NCBI RefSeq assembly: GCF_013450155.1
Contig: NZ_JACCKD010000007.1
Coordinates: forward strand, 62,001-126,000
Source: Haloechinothrix aidingensis
Lineage (GTDB): Bacteria > Actinomycetota > Actinomycetes > Mycobacteriales > Pseudonocardiaceae
DNA: 64,000 bases
Reading direction: 5' to 3'
Positions within the stretch are counted from its first letter, which is position 1. Each line of letters starts with the position of its first letter. Shown here piece after piece: positions 21,024 through 30,114 of this stretch. The notes below the pieces were generated by a model that was not told where the DNA came from, made no database searches, and worked only from the letters and a program-made list of their open reading frames with translations. A program made the translations under genes and the position numbers.

Positions 21024-22091
21024 TCAGGGGAGTGCGGCGTACACACCCGGGATGGCGTCGCTGACCTCCGCGGGAAAGGTGGTGAACGGTGTCGCCCGCA
21101 CGGTTCGCTTCGCGCCCGTACCGCTGTGTTTCCAGGTGCCGACGACACGGCCGTCACTGACCACGGTCGGCCGGAACACCCCGTTGCCACCGGGCACGAT
21201 GTGGTCGGCGAACTCCGCGGGAACCGCCGCGCGGCGGTCCTGGTAGCCGAGGATGAACTCGTCGAATCCGGGTAGCAGGTGGACCCCTGCTACCCGCTCG
21301 CGGTAGAGCTCCAGCAGCTCGGGAGTGCTCGGGTCCATCAGGTACTCGGCACCGTCGAGTTCCAGAGTGGCCAGTTCCGGCCTGGCGGCGGCGACTCCGG
21401 TACGGACATCGGTGATGGTCAGGCCTGTCCAGCGGGCGAGATCCTTGTGCGTGGCTGGTCCGTGGCTCCGGAAGAAGCGCAGCGCGAGCTCGCCGAGGGC
21501 TTCGGGGCGTTCCAGCTGCCGCCCGCGCGGGATCCACTCGTCGAGCAGCACGATCCGCTGCTCGCCACCGGCTACCGGCCCGAAACACAGCGTCCCGGTC
21601 TGCGCCAGATGCCTGATCAGATGGTTGCCGCGCTGGCCTGCCACCGACACGCCGGCATCCTCCCAAGCCGCTTGCAGCTCGGCCCGTCGCAGCTGCCGTC
21701 CTCCCGAGAGGACCCGCACCGCGACCGTCCGGGCGTTTTCCAGGGTCGCTTCGTCCAGGTCGAGCTGAGCGCGGCGACCAGCAGCGCCTGCCACCGCACG
21801 GGTGGCGGTCACCTGCAGCAACCAGGGAAGGTCCTCCGCCGCGACCAGGTGCAGCGTCCCGCGCATGGGCCAGGACCGCACGACCTCGCCCGCGTTCATC
21901 GCCTCCTCGACCTTCGCCCGGCTGCCGTCCTCGGTACGCAACGCCACGGAGGTCAGCGCACCCGGGTAGTCCTGGCCCTGCAGGGCGGTCAGCCACCGAA
22001 CAGCGTCCGCGGCGGTCTCGTGTCCGTGCCCGCACAACCGCTGCGCCACGAGCCGCAGCCGTGCGATCTCGCGTTCCGCGGTACCTGCCAT
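21024..22091 (-). CDS. Winged helix DNA-binding domain (HTH_42, DUF1006-like) protein
   Basis: A 355-residue protein of the winged-helix HTH_42 family, which includes AlkX/YcaQ-type DNA glycosylases that remove bulky lesions or unhook crosslinks. Seen: RLVAQRLCG, then the family core ALQGQDYPGA, VRSWPMRGTLHLV, SHGPATHKDLARWTGLT, and the late LLPGFDEFILGYQDR followed by GTWK. The latter two match the family ending. Whether this member is a glycosylase is uncertain; the QxQ/QxD catalytic motif of AlkX should be checked. The ATG at 22091 is chosen over 22127 because GAGGAGGG sits 7 nt before it. A palindromic repeat lies between it and the upstream LysR gene on the same strand. Confidence 0.8.
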   Translation of the reverse strand: MAGTAEREIARLRLVAQRLCGHGHETAADAVRWLTALQGQDYPGALTSVALRTEDGSRAKVEEAMNAGEVVRSWPMRGTLHLVAAEDLPWLLQVTATRAVAGAAGRRAQLDLDEATLENARTVAVRVLSGGRQLRRAELQAAWEDAGVSVAGQRGNHLIRHLAQTGTLCFGPVAGGEQRIVLLDEWIPRGRQLERPEALGELALRFFRSHGPATHKDLARWTGLTITDVRTGVAAARPELATLELDGAEYLMDPSTPELLELYRERVAGVHLLPGFDEFILGYQDRRAAVPAEFADHIVPGGNGVFRPTVVSDGRVVGTWKHSGTGAKRTVRATPFTTFPAEVSDAIPGVYAALP

Positions 22092-22143
22092 CAGCCCTCC
22101 TCGAACGACCGCATCGTATCCCCGCATCCCGACAAGCTGGTGC

Positions 22144-22192
22144 GCTGAATGCCGCGTTCAGTCCAGCAGAGGGACTGAACGCGTCATTCGGC
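22144..22192. repeat. Palindromic repeat family B, copy 2
   Basis: Arms 22144-22164 and 22172-22192 match copy 1 with two mismatched positions in the pairing (GAATGCCGCG against CGCGTCATTC; the AGC end is GGC). It overlaps the stop codon of the LysR gene (22184-22186), so the repeat supplies the last part of that gene. Confidence 0.88.
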
Positions 22193-23128
22193 GTCCGGGG
22201 TGCTGGTAACGGCGGTGGCCTCGGCGCTGAGCATGTCGAGGACCGCGGAGACGGCGGGACGGGTCGGCCCCCCTGCCCGGAGCACCGCCTCGATGTGCCG
22301 TGCCGCGCGGATCCCGGCGAGGGGACGGCGGACCAGCCGGCCTCCCCTGGCAGCCATCGAATACCTCGGCAGCAGCGCGACGCCGTGCCCGGCTGCCACC
22401 AGTGCCTCGATCACCCGGAAGTCGTTGATGCGCTGCACCACGTGTGGATGCATACCGGTACGAATCGCCACGGACCGCAACACGTCGTCGGCGGGGAAGC
22501 CGACATCCACGCTGATCCACCGCTCGTGCGCGAGATCGGCCAGCTCCACCTTGTGCTTCGCCCCGAGCCGGTGGCCGTGTGGCAGCGCGATGTCGAACGG
22601 TTCCCGTAGCAGGTGCACCACACGCAGCCTGTTCGCGTCCTCGCCCGCGGCACCCGACGGCGAGTCGAGTGCCTCCGCGTGCTCGTCCCTGTGGGTCAGC
22701 ACGACGTCGTAATCCGCGAGCAAGCCGGGGACCTCGCCCGGCGTCAGCTCCACACCCGATGATTCCACCTCGAGATCGGTGACCTCGGCGACCCTGTGCA
22801 GGAACCCCGGTAGCAGCATCAACGCGGCCGAGGGGAACAGCGCCACCCGCACTCGCCCGCGCGGCGCGCTGCGGTAGGTGTCCACATCCGACTCCGCGCG
22901 CTCCAGAGCGGCGAGCACCTCGTCCGCGCGCGCCACCAGCGCACGCCCCGCGTCGGTGAGCCGCATCCCCCTGCCTGCCGGCTCGGTCAACGGGACCCCG
23001 ACCTCCGCCTGGAGCGCCCGGAGCTGCTGGGACACCGCCGAGGGCGTGCAATGCAGCGCCTCGGCGACCGCGGTCACGCTCCCGCGATCGGCGAACTCGC
23101 GCAGCGTGCGCAGCTTGGGAATGTCCAT
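22184..23128 (-). CDS. LysR family transcriptional regulator
   Basis: A 314-residue LysR regulator. The N-terminal winged helix is complete (LRTLREFADRGSVTAVAEALHCTPSAVSQQLRALQAEVGVPL), here split by reading as residues 5-50. The ligand-binding domain covers about 90-300. It is transcribed divergently from the EamA exporter gene across a 72-bp AT-rich gap, the normal arrangement for LysR control of a neighbour. The C-terminal codons and stop lie in palindromic repeat family B. Target and ligand are inferred as the EamA gene and its cargo, unproven. Confidence 0.92.
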   Translation of the reverse strand: MDIPKLRTLREFADRGSVTAVAEALHCTPSAVSQQLRALQAEVGVPLTEPAGRGMRLTDAGRALVARADEVLAALERAESDVDTYRSAPRGRVRVALFPSAALMLLPGFLHRVAEVTDLEVESSGVELTPGEVPGLLADYDVVLTHRDEHAEALDSPSGAAGEDANRLRVVHLLREPFDIALPHGHRLGAKHKVELADLAHERWISVDVGFPADDVLRSVAIRTGMHPHVVQRINDFRVIEALVAAGHGVALLPRYSMAARGGRLVRRPLAGIRAARHIEAVLRAGGPTRPAVSAVLDMLSAEATAVTSTPDAE

Positions 23129-23200
23129 ACAGTAATACTACAAATATCTTGCAATTATTTTCGCTTGTGCTTTACATTTCTTCGCACCACTCTCGGTAGC
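23129..23200. promoter_or_regulatory. Divergent LysR/EamA control region
   Basis: A 72-bp gap, strikingly AT-rich for this genome, with AATACTACAAATATCTTGCA and CTTTACATTT. It should hold both promoters and the LysR binding site (LysR sites usually contain T-N11-A). I cannot fix exact boxes. Confidence 0.5.
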
Positions 23201-24172
23201 GTGGCTTCCCGAGATCGCATCCTTGCCGTCGTCATCGCCCTGCTCTGGGGTATGAACTTCGTCGCCATCGACATCACCCTCGGGCACTTCCCGCCGTTGC
23301 TCGCGGCTGCCCTGCGGTTCACCCTGATCGCGATCCCCGTGGTGCTGTTCGTGCCGCCGCCCCGCGTACCGCTGCGGTGGTTGCTCGGTTACGGGCTCGG
23401 TACGGGCACATGCCAGTTCGCGTTCCTGTTCGTCGGTATGGAACTCGGGATGCCCGCGGGACTCGCCTCCCTCGTCCTGCAGGCCTCCGCACCGTTCACG
23501 GTCCTGCTCGGTGCGTTCCTGCTTGCCGAGCCGGTGCGCCCGGTCGCGGCGCTCGGCGTGGTGATCGCGGCCGCGGGCATGGCACTGATCGGCTGGCAAC
23601 GGTCCGAGCACGCCGCGCTGCTGCCGATGGCGCTGACCCTGCTCGGCGCGCTGAGCTGGGCGGCGGGCAACCTGTGCGTGCGCAAGGCCCGGCCGGACAG
23701 CGCCCTGCGGTTCACGGTCTGGATGGCGGTCGTGCCACCCCTGCCGCTGCTGACCCTGTCCCTGCTCACGGAGGGGCCGGGCACCGCGTGGCGCGCGGTG
23801 AGCACGATCAATTCCGCGCAAGGCTGGGCCGCTCTCGCCGGCCTGGCTTACGTCGCGCTGTTCGGCAGCGTGATCGCGGCCGCGCTGTGGGCGGTGCTCA
23901 TGGGGCGCAACCCGGCGGGAACGGTCGCGCCGTTCTCCATGCTGGTACCGGTCGTCGGGATGTCCGCGGCCTTCGTGCTGCTCGGCGAGCGTCCCACCGT
24001 CGTCGAGCTGTTCGCGGCGCTGCTCGTCATCGGCGGTGTACTGCTCGGATCCAGGCCCGCTCGTGGTGGCGCCGACGCGGCGCGCAGCGAGCCTCATGCC
24101 GGTGGCGGGGTACCCGCAGCCACATCGGCCGAACGCGACCGCAGCTCGCCGGCACGGATCTCCTCGGCGTAG
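23201..24172 (+). CDS. EamA/DMT family exporter
   Basis: A 323-residue drug/metabolite transporter with about ten hydrophobic helices and two EamA repeats. The start [24 protein letters not shown] is typical for this group, and the second repeat begins near [18 protein letters not shown]. Close relatives export amino acids such as cysteine or aromatic compounds. GTG at 23201 is chosen because upstream codons reach into the LysR gene region and the family starts here. The C-terminal tail of about 40 residues is hydrophilic, and its last 79 bp overlap, antisense, the end of the ABC ATPase gene at 24094. Likely regulated by the divergent LysR protein. Confidence 0.88.
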   Translation: MASRDRILAVVIALLWGMNFVAIDITLGHFPPLLAAALRFTLIAIPVVLFVPPPRVPLRWLLGYGLGTGTCQFAFLFVGMELGMPAGLASLVLQASAPFTVLLGAFLLAEPVRPVAALGVVIAAAGMALIGWQRSEHAALLPMALTLLGALSWAAGNLCVRKARPDSALRFTVWMAVVPPLPLLTLSLLTEGPGTAWRAVSTINSAQGWAALAGLAYVALFGSVIAAALWAVLMGRNPAGTVAPFSMLVPVVGMSAAFVLLGERPTVVELFAALLVIGGVLLGSRPARGGADAARSEPHAGGGVPAATSAERDRSSPARISSA

Positions 24173-25137
24173 TGGCAGGCGACCCGGTGTCCCGGGGCCA
24201 CCTCACGCAGCTCAGGGCGTTCGGTGTCACACCGCTCGGGCTGCCGCCACGGGCACCGGGTGTGGAACCGGCACCCGCTCGGCGGGGAGGACGGCGAGGG
24301 GAGGTCGCCGGGGATCAGGATCTGCTCCCGGGCGTCCTCGACCACCGGGTCCGGGATCGGAACCGCGGACAGCAGCGCCTTGGTGTAGGGGTGCATCGGA
24401 TCGGCGTAGAGCTCGTCCGCCCCGGCCTCTTCCACCAGCCCGCCGAGGTACATCACCCCGATCACGTCGGAGATGTGCCGCACAACGGCGAGATCGTGCG
24501 CGATCACCAGGTAGGTCAGCCCGAACGCCGACTGCAGCTCCTCGAGCAGGTTCAGCACCTGGGCCTGCACCGAGACGTCCAATGCCGACACCGGCTCGTC
24601 GCAGATGATCACATCGGGCTCCAGCACCAGAGCACGCGCGATACCGATCCGCTGCCGCTGCCCGCCGGAGAACTCGTGCGGGTAGCGGGACAGCGCGTTG
24701 CTCGCCAGCCCCACCCGTTCCAACGTGTCGACGATCTTCGTACGACGATCGGCCCTGCTCTGACCGATCCCGTGAACCTCGAGCCCTTCGGCCAGGATCG
24801 ACTCCACGTTCTGCCGGGGGTCGAGGCTGCCGAGCGGATCCTGGAACACCATCTGCAGGCGGCTTCGCCTGCGACGCATCTCCTCGCCCGACAGCCCGGC
24901 GAGGTCGGTTCCCTCGAAACGCACGTGCCCGGAGGTGATGTCGACGAGCCGCAACACGGCCCTGCCGAGCGTGGTCTTGCCACAACCGGACTCGCCGACC
25001 AGACCGTAGGTGCTGCCTGTCTCGACGGACAGCGAGACCCCGTCGACCGCATGCACGTGCCCGACGGTCCGGTCGAAGACGACCCCGCTCCTGATCGGGA
25101 AGTGCACCTTGAGGTCTTCCAGTTCGAGCACGCTCAT
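24094..25137 (-). CDS. Oligopeptide-type ABC transporter ATPase (DppF/OppF)
   Basis: A 347-residue ATPase, the last gene of a five-gene peptide/nickel-type ABC importer operon. Seen: Walker [11 protein letters not shown]-loop [12 protein letters not shown], signature [14 protein letters not shown], Walker [14 protein letters not shown], and the C-terminal oligopeptide extension with cysteines [15 protein letters not shown] that bind an iron-sulfur cluster in some homologues. The ATG at 25137 overlaps the preceding ATPase stop by 4 bp (ATGA), with GGGAGG upstream. The 3' end overlaps the convergent EamA gene by 79 bp. It powers import of peptides or a similar solute with its partner ATPase. 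Confidence 0.93.
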   Translation of the reverse strand: MSVLELEDLKVHFPIRSGVVFDRTVGHVHAVDGVSLSVETGSTYGLVGESGCGKTTLGRAVLRLVDITSGHVRFEGTDLAGLSGEEMRRRRSRLQMVFQDPLGSLDPRQNVESILAEGLEVHGIGQSRADRRTKIVDTLERVGLASNALSRYPHEFSGGQRQRIGIARALVLEPDVIICDEPVSALDVSVQAQVLNLLEELQSAFGLTYLVIAHDLAVVRHISDVIGVMYLGGLVEEAGADELYADPMHPYTKALLSAVPIPDPVVEDAREQILIPGDLPSPSSPPSGCRFHTRCPWRQPERCDTERPELREVAPGHRVACHYAEEIRAGELRSRSADVAAGTPPPA

Positions 25138-26165
25138 CGAACGTTTCCTCCCTCCGCGACAGGGTCGGGCCGGTCGGCATGTGCCGACCCGGGGTCGAGA
25201 TTCACCGGGTTGACACAGCGGTGCTGGTGACCCTCGCCCGCACGCACCAGTTCGGGCGTACCGGTCAGGCACTCCATCGTGTAGTGGTCGCAGCGTGGCG
25301 CGAACGCGCAGCCGTCATCCCAGTCGATCGTGTCGTTGATGGAACCGCGGATCGGGGTCAGCGCCTCGCCGCGCGGGGCGTCGAGCCGCGGGACCGAGCC
25401 CAGCAACCCCGCGGTGTACGGGTGGTGCGGGCTCGCGAACAGCTGCTTCCTGCTACTGACCTCGATCACCCTGCCCGCGTAGAGCACGTTGATGTTGTCG
25501 CACAACCCGGCCACCACTCCCAGGTCGTGGGTGATCATGAGCAGCGAGGTCCCTTCCGAGCGCGCCAGCTCACCGAGCAGGTCGAGGATCTGCGCCTGGA
25601 TGGTGACGTCGAGGGCCGTTGTCGGTTCGTCGGCGATCAGCAGGCGCGGGGCGCACGCGACGGCCATCGCGATCAGGGCCCGCTGGCGCATACCCCCGGA
25701 CAGCTGGTGCGGGTACTCCGTCAGCCGCCGCGCGGGGTCGGGGATCCCGACCCGGTCCAGCAGCTCGGCGGCACGGTCCCGGGCGGCCCTGCCCCGCATA
25801 CCCTTGTGGCGCCTGAGCGTCTCGGTCACCTGCCTGCCGATCGGCACAACGGGGTTGAGTGAGGACAGCGGATCCTGGAAGATCATCGCCAGCTGGCTGC
25901 CTCGCATGTCCCGCAGCCGCCGCGACGGCAACGACAGCACGTCGGTGCCGTCGAAGTGCACCCGACCACCGACCTCGACACCACGGGTCGGCAGCAACCC
26001 CATGAGCGCAAGCGAGGTCACGCTCTTCCCGCAGCCGGACTCGCCGACGAGCCCGAGCACCTCGCCCTCGTCCATGCCGAACGACACCCCGTCGACGGCA
26101 CGCACCGGTCGCTGGTTGTTTCCCGTGAAGGTGACCGAGAGGTTGTCCACCGTCAGCAAGGCCAT
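25134..26165 (-). CDS. Oligopeptide-type ABC transporter ATPase (DppD/OppD)
   Basis: A 343-residue ATPase of the importer. Walker [11 protein letters not shown]-loop [13 protein letters not shown], signature [14 protein letters not shown], Walker [14 protein letters not shown]-loop MITHDLG and the C-terminal oligopeptide extension ([14 protein letters not shown]) are all present. The ATG at 26165 begins [13 protein letters not shown]; upstream codons overlap the permease gene. It follows the permease stop by 4 bp and overlaps the next ATPase start by 4 bp, so the whole operon is tightly coupled. Confidence 0.93.
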   Translation of the reverse strand: MALLTVDNLSVTFTGNNQRPVRAVDGVSFGMDEGEVLGLVGESGCGKSVTSLALMGLLPTRGVEVGGRVHFDGTDVLSLPSRRLRDMRGSQLAMIFQDPLSSLNPVVPIGRQVTETLRRHKGMRGRAARDRAAELLDRVGIPDPARRLTEYPHQLSGGMRQRALIAMAVACAPRLLIADEPTTALDVTIQAQILDLLGELARSEGTSLLMITHDLGVVAGLCDNINVLYAGRVIEVSSRKQLFASPHHPYTAGLLGSVPRLDAPRGEALTPIRGSINDTIDWDDGCAFAPRCDHYTMECLTGTPELVRAGEGHQHRCVNPVNLDPGSAHADRPDPVAEGGNVR

Positions 26166-26169
26166 GCGA

Positions 26170-27135
26170 TCACTTCCGCAGTTTCGGGTCGAGAGACTCC
26201 CGCATCGCTTCACCGAGCAGCGTGAAGCCGAGTGCGGTGATGATGATGGCCACAGCCGGGTACATCGCCAGCTCCGGCGCACCGACGAGGAACCGCTGTG
26301 CGTCGGCGAGCATGGCTCCCCAGTCCGGCGTGGCCGGGTCCGGGTTGCCGAAGCCCAGGTACGACAGCGCGGCTGCCTCGATGATCGCCGTGGCCAGGGT
26401 CAGGGTCGCCTGCACGATGACCGGCCCCAGCGAGTTCGGCAGGATGTGCGAACGCACGATCCGCGGCCTGCGAACCCCGAGCGCCGTCGCGGCGAGCACA
26501 TAGTCCGAATGCGACTGAGCGAGCATGGATCCCCGCAGCAGCCTGGCGAAGATCGGTACCTGTGCCAGTCCGACAGCCACCATCACCGTGGGCAGGCTCG
26601 GCCCGAGGATCGCCGCGATGCTCACCGCTATCAGCAGGGCGGGGATGGCCAGCATCATGTCGATGAACCGCATGATCACCGCGTCCAGCCGCCGCCCCCA
26701 CGCCCTGCCCAGGCTCACGGCCGCCCCTGCGACCCCGCCGAGCATCGCGCCGACGGTGAACCCGAGCAGGGTCGCGACCACGCCGACCAGCAGCGAGTTG
26801 CGTGCCCCGACCAGCATCCTGGAGAGCTGGTCGCGTCCGAGGTGGTCGAGCCCGAACCAGTTCTCCGCGCGGGGGCCGACGAAGACGTTCTGGTTCGGCA
26901 TGACCTCCCTGCCCCACAGCTGTGCCCCGGGCTCGTAGGGCGCGACGAACGGCGCGATGACCGCGACGAACAGGAACGCACCGACGATCACGGCGCCGGA
27001 GAGCGCCATGGGGCTGCGGCGCAGCCTGCCGAACGTCTCGCGCAGCAGGCTCGCGCCCTCGGCGTCGCCGTCCCGCCGCGCGGTGAGCTCGGCGAGCCGG
27101 TCGACCTTGTTCACCCTGTCCGTCCCCAGAGTCAT
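26170..27135 (-). CDS. Oligopeptide-type ABC permease (DppC/OppC)
   Basis: A 321-residue inner-membrane permease with one N-terminal helix near 45-66 (GAVIVGAFLFVAVIAPFV) and five more that form the transport domain. The EAA-type loop that docks the ATPase is visible as ATALGVRRPRIVRSHILPN. The external loop with WFGLDHLGRDQLSRMLVGAR is characteristic of the DppC group. Its start abuts the end of the DppB gene with a 1-bp overlap. Works as a heterodimer with the 27135-28139 product. Confidence 0.94.
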   Translation of the reverse strand: MTLGTDRVNKVDRLAELTARRDGDAEGASLLRETFGRLRRSPMALSGAVIVGAFLFVAVIAPFVAPYEPGAQLWGREVMPNQNVFVGPRAENWFGLDHLGRDQLSRMLVGARNSLLVGVVATLLGFTVGAMLGGVAGAAVSLGRAWGRRLDAVIMRFIDMMLAIPALLIAVSIAAILGPSLPTVMVAVGLAQVPIFARLLRGSMLAQSHSDYVLAATALGVRRPRIVRSHILPNSLGPVIVQATLTLATAIIEAAALSYLGFGNPDPATPDWGAMLADAQRFLVGAPELAMYPAVAIIITALGFTLLGEAMRESLDPKLRK

Positions 27136-28139
27136 CAGCGCACCCGCACTCTCGGGTCGAACAGCGTGTACGACAGGTCCACCAGGAGGTTGACGACCAC
27201 ATAGATGATCGCGATGAGCATGAGGAAGCCAAGGATCGCCGGGTAGTCACGCTGCTGGGTGGACTCGTAGATGAACGAGCCGATACCGCCGAAGGCGAAC
27301 ACGCTCTCCGTCAGCACGGCACCGGCAAGCAGGCTGCCGGTCAGCAGGCCGATCGCGGTGATCACCGGCAGCATGGCGTTACGCAGCACGTGCCGGGTGC
27401 GCACCACCGTCGGTTGCAGCCCCTTGGACTCGGCGGTTCGGACGTAGTCCTGGCCGAGCACCTCGAGCACGCTCGCCCGGGTCATCCTGGTGATCACCGC
27501 GAGGGGGATGGAGGACAGCGCCAGCCCGGGCAGGATGAGGTGGCCGAGCGCGCTGGCCGTGACGTCGAACTCCCCGGTGAGCACGCTGTCCAGCACGCGG
27601 AAGCCGGTGATCTCGGTGAAGCGCGCTCCGGCGTCGAGCCGGAACGCCGAGGGCAGCCACCCGAGCTTCTCCGCGAAAACCACCTTGAGCATGGCCGCCA
27701 GGAAGAACACCGGGATACAGATGCCGAGCAGCGAACCGGCGACCGCGCTCGAGTCCAGGAAGCTGCCCCGCTTGCGCGCCGCGAAGTAGCCGAGCGGGAT
27801 GCCCACGCACACGGCGATGAGCATGGCGGCGATCGCCAGCTCCGCCGTCGCGGGGAACCTGGTGGTGAACTCGTCCATGACGGGCCTGCCCGTCTGCAAG
27901 GAGTTACCGAAGTCGAAATTCCCCAGCCGTTCCAGGAAGAGTCCGTACTGGACGATGATGGGCTCGTTCAGCCCGAGGGACTCACGCAGTGCCTCGCGCT
28001 GCTGGGCTGACGCGTCATCCGGCAACAGGGTGTTCTCCGGCCCGCCAGGCAGTAGCCGTAGCCAGAAGAACAGCAGGATCGACAGCCCGAACAGCGCCGG
28101 GATCAGTTGCAGCAGGCGCTTGACGATGTAACGAAACAC
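27135..28139 (-). CDS. Oligopeptide-type ABC permease (DppB/OppB)
   Basis: A 334-residue permease with six hydrophobic segments. The N-terminus MFRYIVKRLLQLIPALFGLS is standard for DppB. The long periplasmic stretch NTLLPDDASAQQREALRESLGLNEPIIVQYG and the ATPase-docking loop VLGQDYVRTAESKGLQPTVV match the family. It is the first permease gene after the binding-protein gene, from which it is separated by 114 bp holding a strong hairpin. Confidence 0.94.
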   Translation of the reverse strand: MFRYIVKRLLQLIPALFGLSILLFFWLRLLPGGPENTLLPDDASAQQREALRESLGLNEPIIVQYGLFLERLGNFDFGNSLQTGRPVMDEFTTRFPATAELAIAAMLIAVCVGIPLGYFAARKRGSFLDSSAVAGSLLGICIPVFFLAAMLKVVFAEKLGWLPSAFRLDAGARFTEITGFRVLDSVLTGEFDVTASALGHLILPGLALSSIPLAVITRMTRASVLEVLGQDYVRTAESKGLQPTVVRTRHVLRNAMLPVITAIGLLTGSLLAGAVLTESVFAFGGIGSFIYESTQQRDYPAILGFLMLIAIIYVVVNLLVDLSYTLFDPRVRVR

Positions 28140-28187
28140 GGTCTCTCATTCACGGTCGAGGTCGCGCGTGCGATCGCGAGCGGTCGC

Positions 28188-28245
28188 CGCGCGGGGTGCC
28201 TGTGGCCCGTGCCGTCCCGGCACGTCACCCAGCGCACCCCGCGCG
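28188..28245 (-). promoter_or_regulatory. Intra-operon hairpin after the binding-protein gene
   Basis: CGCGCGGGGTGC (28188-28199) and GCACCCCGCGCG (28234-28245) form a perfect 12-bp stem. An inner GTGCCG/CGGCAC stem near 28210-28222 sits within it. In ABC importer operons such structures raise binding-protein output over the membrane parts, by mRNA protection or partial termination; that role is inferred here. Confidence 0.65.
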
Positions 28246-28253
28246 TCGGGCCG

Positions 28254-29927
28254 TCACTCTTCCGCGAAGCTGACGTCGGCGAAAACTTCCTGGGTCAGCG
28301 GGGAGACGTCCATCGGCTCCACGTCCGGCGCGAAGGCGATGGCCGGTGGCGAGCTCGAGATGGGCAGGCCGGGCAGGAAGTCCATGATGACCTCGTTGGC
28401 CTCGGCGAGCTTCGCGGCCCGTTCGTCCGGATCCGGAGTGCGATCGATCTCGCTCAGCAGGTCGAAGATCTCCTCGTTCTCGAAGCCCCACTCGTCGCTC
28501 GGCCGGTCGAACCAGGTGCCGAGGAAGTTGTAACCCTCGTTGAAGTCACCCGTCCATCCCAGCAGGTAGAGGCTGCACTTCCCGCTGTTGGTCGCCGGGA
28601 TGTACTGGTCCCACTCCATCGGCTTGGGGTCGATGGACAAGCCCACTTCCTCGAGGTCACTGGAGATGATCTCGAAGATGTCACGCACCGCAGGCATGTA
28701 CGGGCGCGAGGTGTCGGTGACGTAGCAGAAGTCCACCGTCAGGCCGTCGACCCCCGCGTCGGCGATCATCTCCTCGGCGAGCTCGGGATCGTAGTCGTAG
28801 GTCGTGACGTCCTCCGACCATCCGTCCACAGTGGGCGGCATGAACTGCGAGGCGACCTCGCCGCCCTCCGGCAGGATCGTGTCCACGATTCGCTGCCTGT
28901 CCACCGCGTGTGCCATCGCCTGGCGTACCTCGAGGTCGGCGAACTCCGGGGTCGTCTCCTGCTGGAACGCCAGGTACAGGATGTTGAACACGTCGCGGGT
29001 CGGCACCTGGAAGCCGTTCTCCTTCAGCGGCTCGACATCACCCGGAGCGGCGAGGTCGTAACCGTGGATGTCCCCGGCCTCGAGCGCCTGCCTGCGCGCG
29101 GTCTCCTCCGAGATCGTCTTGAAGATCAGCGTCTTCACCTTGGCGTTGTCGCCCCAGTAGTCGTCGAACCGCTCCAGGGTGATCTCCTGCGAGCCGTGGT
29201 CCCATTCGGAGATCTTGAACGGGCCGGTGCCCGCAAGCACCCCTGCTTCCTGGGTGTAGTCAGGGAAGGCGGAGTCCGCGCTGGTGATCTCGTCGTCCTC
29301 GATCTGCTCGAGGCTGCCCGGGCTGACGATGCCGAAGGTGGCCATGCTGAACGCGCCGGGGTAGTTCGCCGACGGCTCGGCCACCTCGATGGTGACGGTG
29401 AGCCCGTCTGCGGTACACGAGCGGAACTTCTCCTCGGTGTCCACGTCTTCCTCGTTCTCGGCGAACCCACCGAACATGTTCTGCCAGTAGTACGTGAAGT
29501 TGGTGTCCTGGTAGGCACCCTCGAAGTTGTGCCACCGCTCGAAGTTGGCGCACACGGCTTCGCCGTCGAGCTCCTCGCCGTCGTGGAAGGTCACGCCCTC
29601 ACGGAGCTGGAAGGTCCACTCCAGCCCGTCATCGGAGGACTCCCAGTCCTCGGCCAGGCCACCGACGATCTCCTTCCCGCCCGGTTCGTGGTCGAGAAGG
29701 GTGTCATAGATCTGCCGCGTGACCCGGAACGTCTCCCCGTCGGTGGTGAAGATCGGATCCAGTGTCCGTGCGTCGGTCGGTACACCGAAAACGAACGGCT
29801 CGGTCTCGTTGCGATCACCGTCCCCGGTGTCACGCTCGGACTCGCAACCTGCCAACGACACGGCGAGCGCACCGGCGATCCCGATCAGGGCCGTACGGCC
29901 GAGTCGCGTCACCCGCGATTGGAGCAT
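28254..29927 (-). CDS. Solute-binding lipoprotein of oligopeptide-type ABC importer
   Basis: A 557-residue extracytoplasmic binding protein of SBP family 5. The lipoprotein signal ends in SLAGC with Cys28 as the lipid-modified residue. The family core is seen in TFQLREGVTFHDGEELDGEAV near residue 105 and VRQAMAHAVDRQRIVDTILP near 330 (each quoted only in part). It captures the ligand for the permeases and ATPases encoded downstream. Peptide is the usual ligand, but nickel, sugars or opines are used by some members, and sequence alone cannot decide. First gene of the operon, with a promoter visible at 30006-30034. Confidence 0.93.
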   Translation of the reverse strand: MLQSRVTRLGRTALIGIAGALAVSLAGCESERDTGDGDRNETEPFVFGVPTDARTLDPIFTTDGETFRVTRQIYDTLLDHEPGGKEIVGGLAEDWESSDDGLEWTFQLREGVTFHDGEELDGEAVCANFERWHNFEGAYQDTNFTYYWQNMFGGFAENEEDVDTEEKFRSCTADGLTVTIEVAEPSANYPGAFSMATFGIVSPGSLEQIEDDEITSADSAFPDYTQEAGVLAGTGPFKISEWDHGSQEITLERFDDYWGDNAKVKTLIFKTISEETARRQALEAGDIHGYDLAAPGDVEPLKENGFQVPTRDVFNILYLAFQQETTPEFADLEVRQAMAHAVDRQRIVDTILPEGGEVASQFMPPTVDGWSEDVTTYDYDPELAEEMIADAGVDGLTVDFCYVTDTSRPYMPAVRDIFEIISSDLEEVGLSIDPKPMEWDQYIPATNSGKCSLYLLGWTGDFNEGYNFLGTWFDRPSDEWGFENEEIFDLLSEIDRTPDPDERAAKLAEANEVIMDFLPGLPISSSPPAIAFAPDVEPMDVSPLTQEVFADVSFAEE

Positions 29928-30005
29928 GTCTGCACCCCTTGCACATGGTCGGTTCCCGCCCCCAGCGACCCGTTCGGATCGCGGCAGGCGAACTCATGGG
30001 CGCAG

Positions 30006-30034
30006 ACACTAGCGCTAACCGTTCGTTCAGTTAA
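30006..30034 (-). promoter_or_regulatory. Promoter of the oligopeptide ABC operon
   Basis: On the minus strand TTAACT (30034-30029) and TAGTGT (30011-30006) are separated by 17 bp, a standard sigma-70-like layout. Transcription would begin near 29999, about 70 nt before the binding-protein ATG. The spacer contains GAACGAAC, a possible short direct repeat. Confidence 0.6.
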
Positions 30035-30061
30035 CCACTTGAGGTCACGATCCTGCTACGG

Positions 30062-30081
30062 AGTGGCACAGGTGTGCCACT
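30062..30081. promoter_or_regulatory. 20-bp palindrome between recR and the ABC operon promoter
   Basis: AGTGGCACA and TGTGCCACT are perfect inverted copies with a 2-bp centre. It sits 28 bp upstream of the -35 box of the ABC operon and 33 bp after the recR stop. It could be an operator for the importer or the recR terminator; the very short centre favours a protein-binding site. Confidence 0.6.
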
Positions 30082-30114
30082 GGCGGAAATGCGCGGTCCG
30101 GTCGCCGCGGGCCG

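Noticed and set aside
23377-25230. 617-codon open frame, plus strand
   Set aside because: It overlaps the EamA gene out of frame and is antisense to the ABC ATPase gene.
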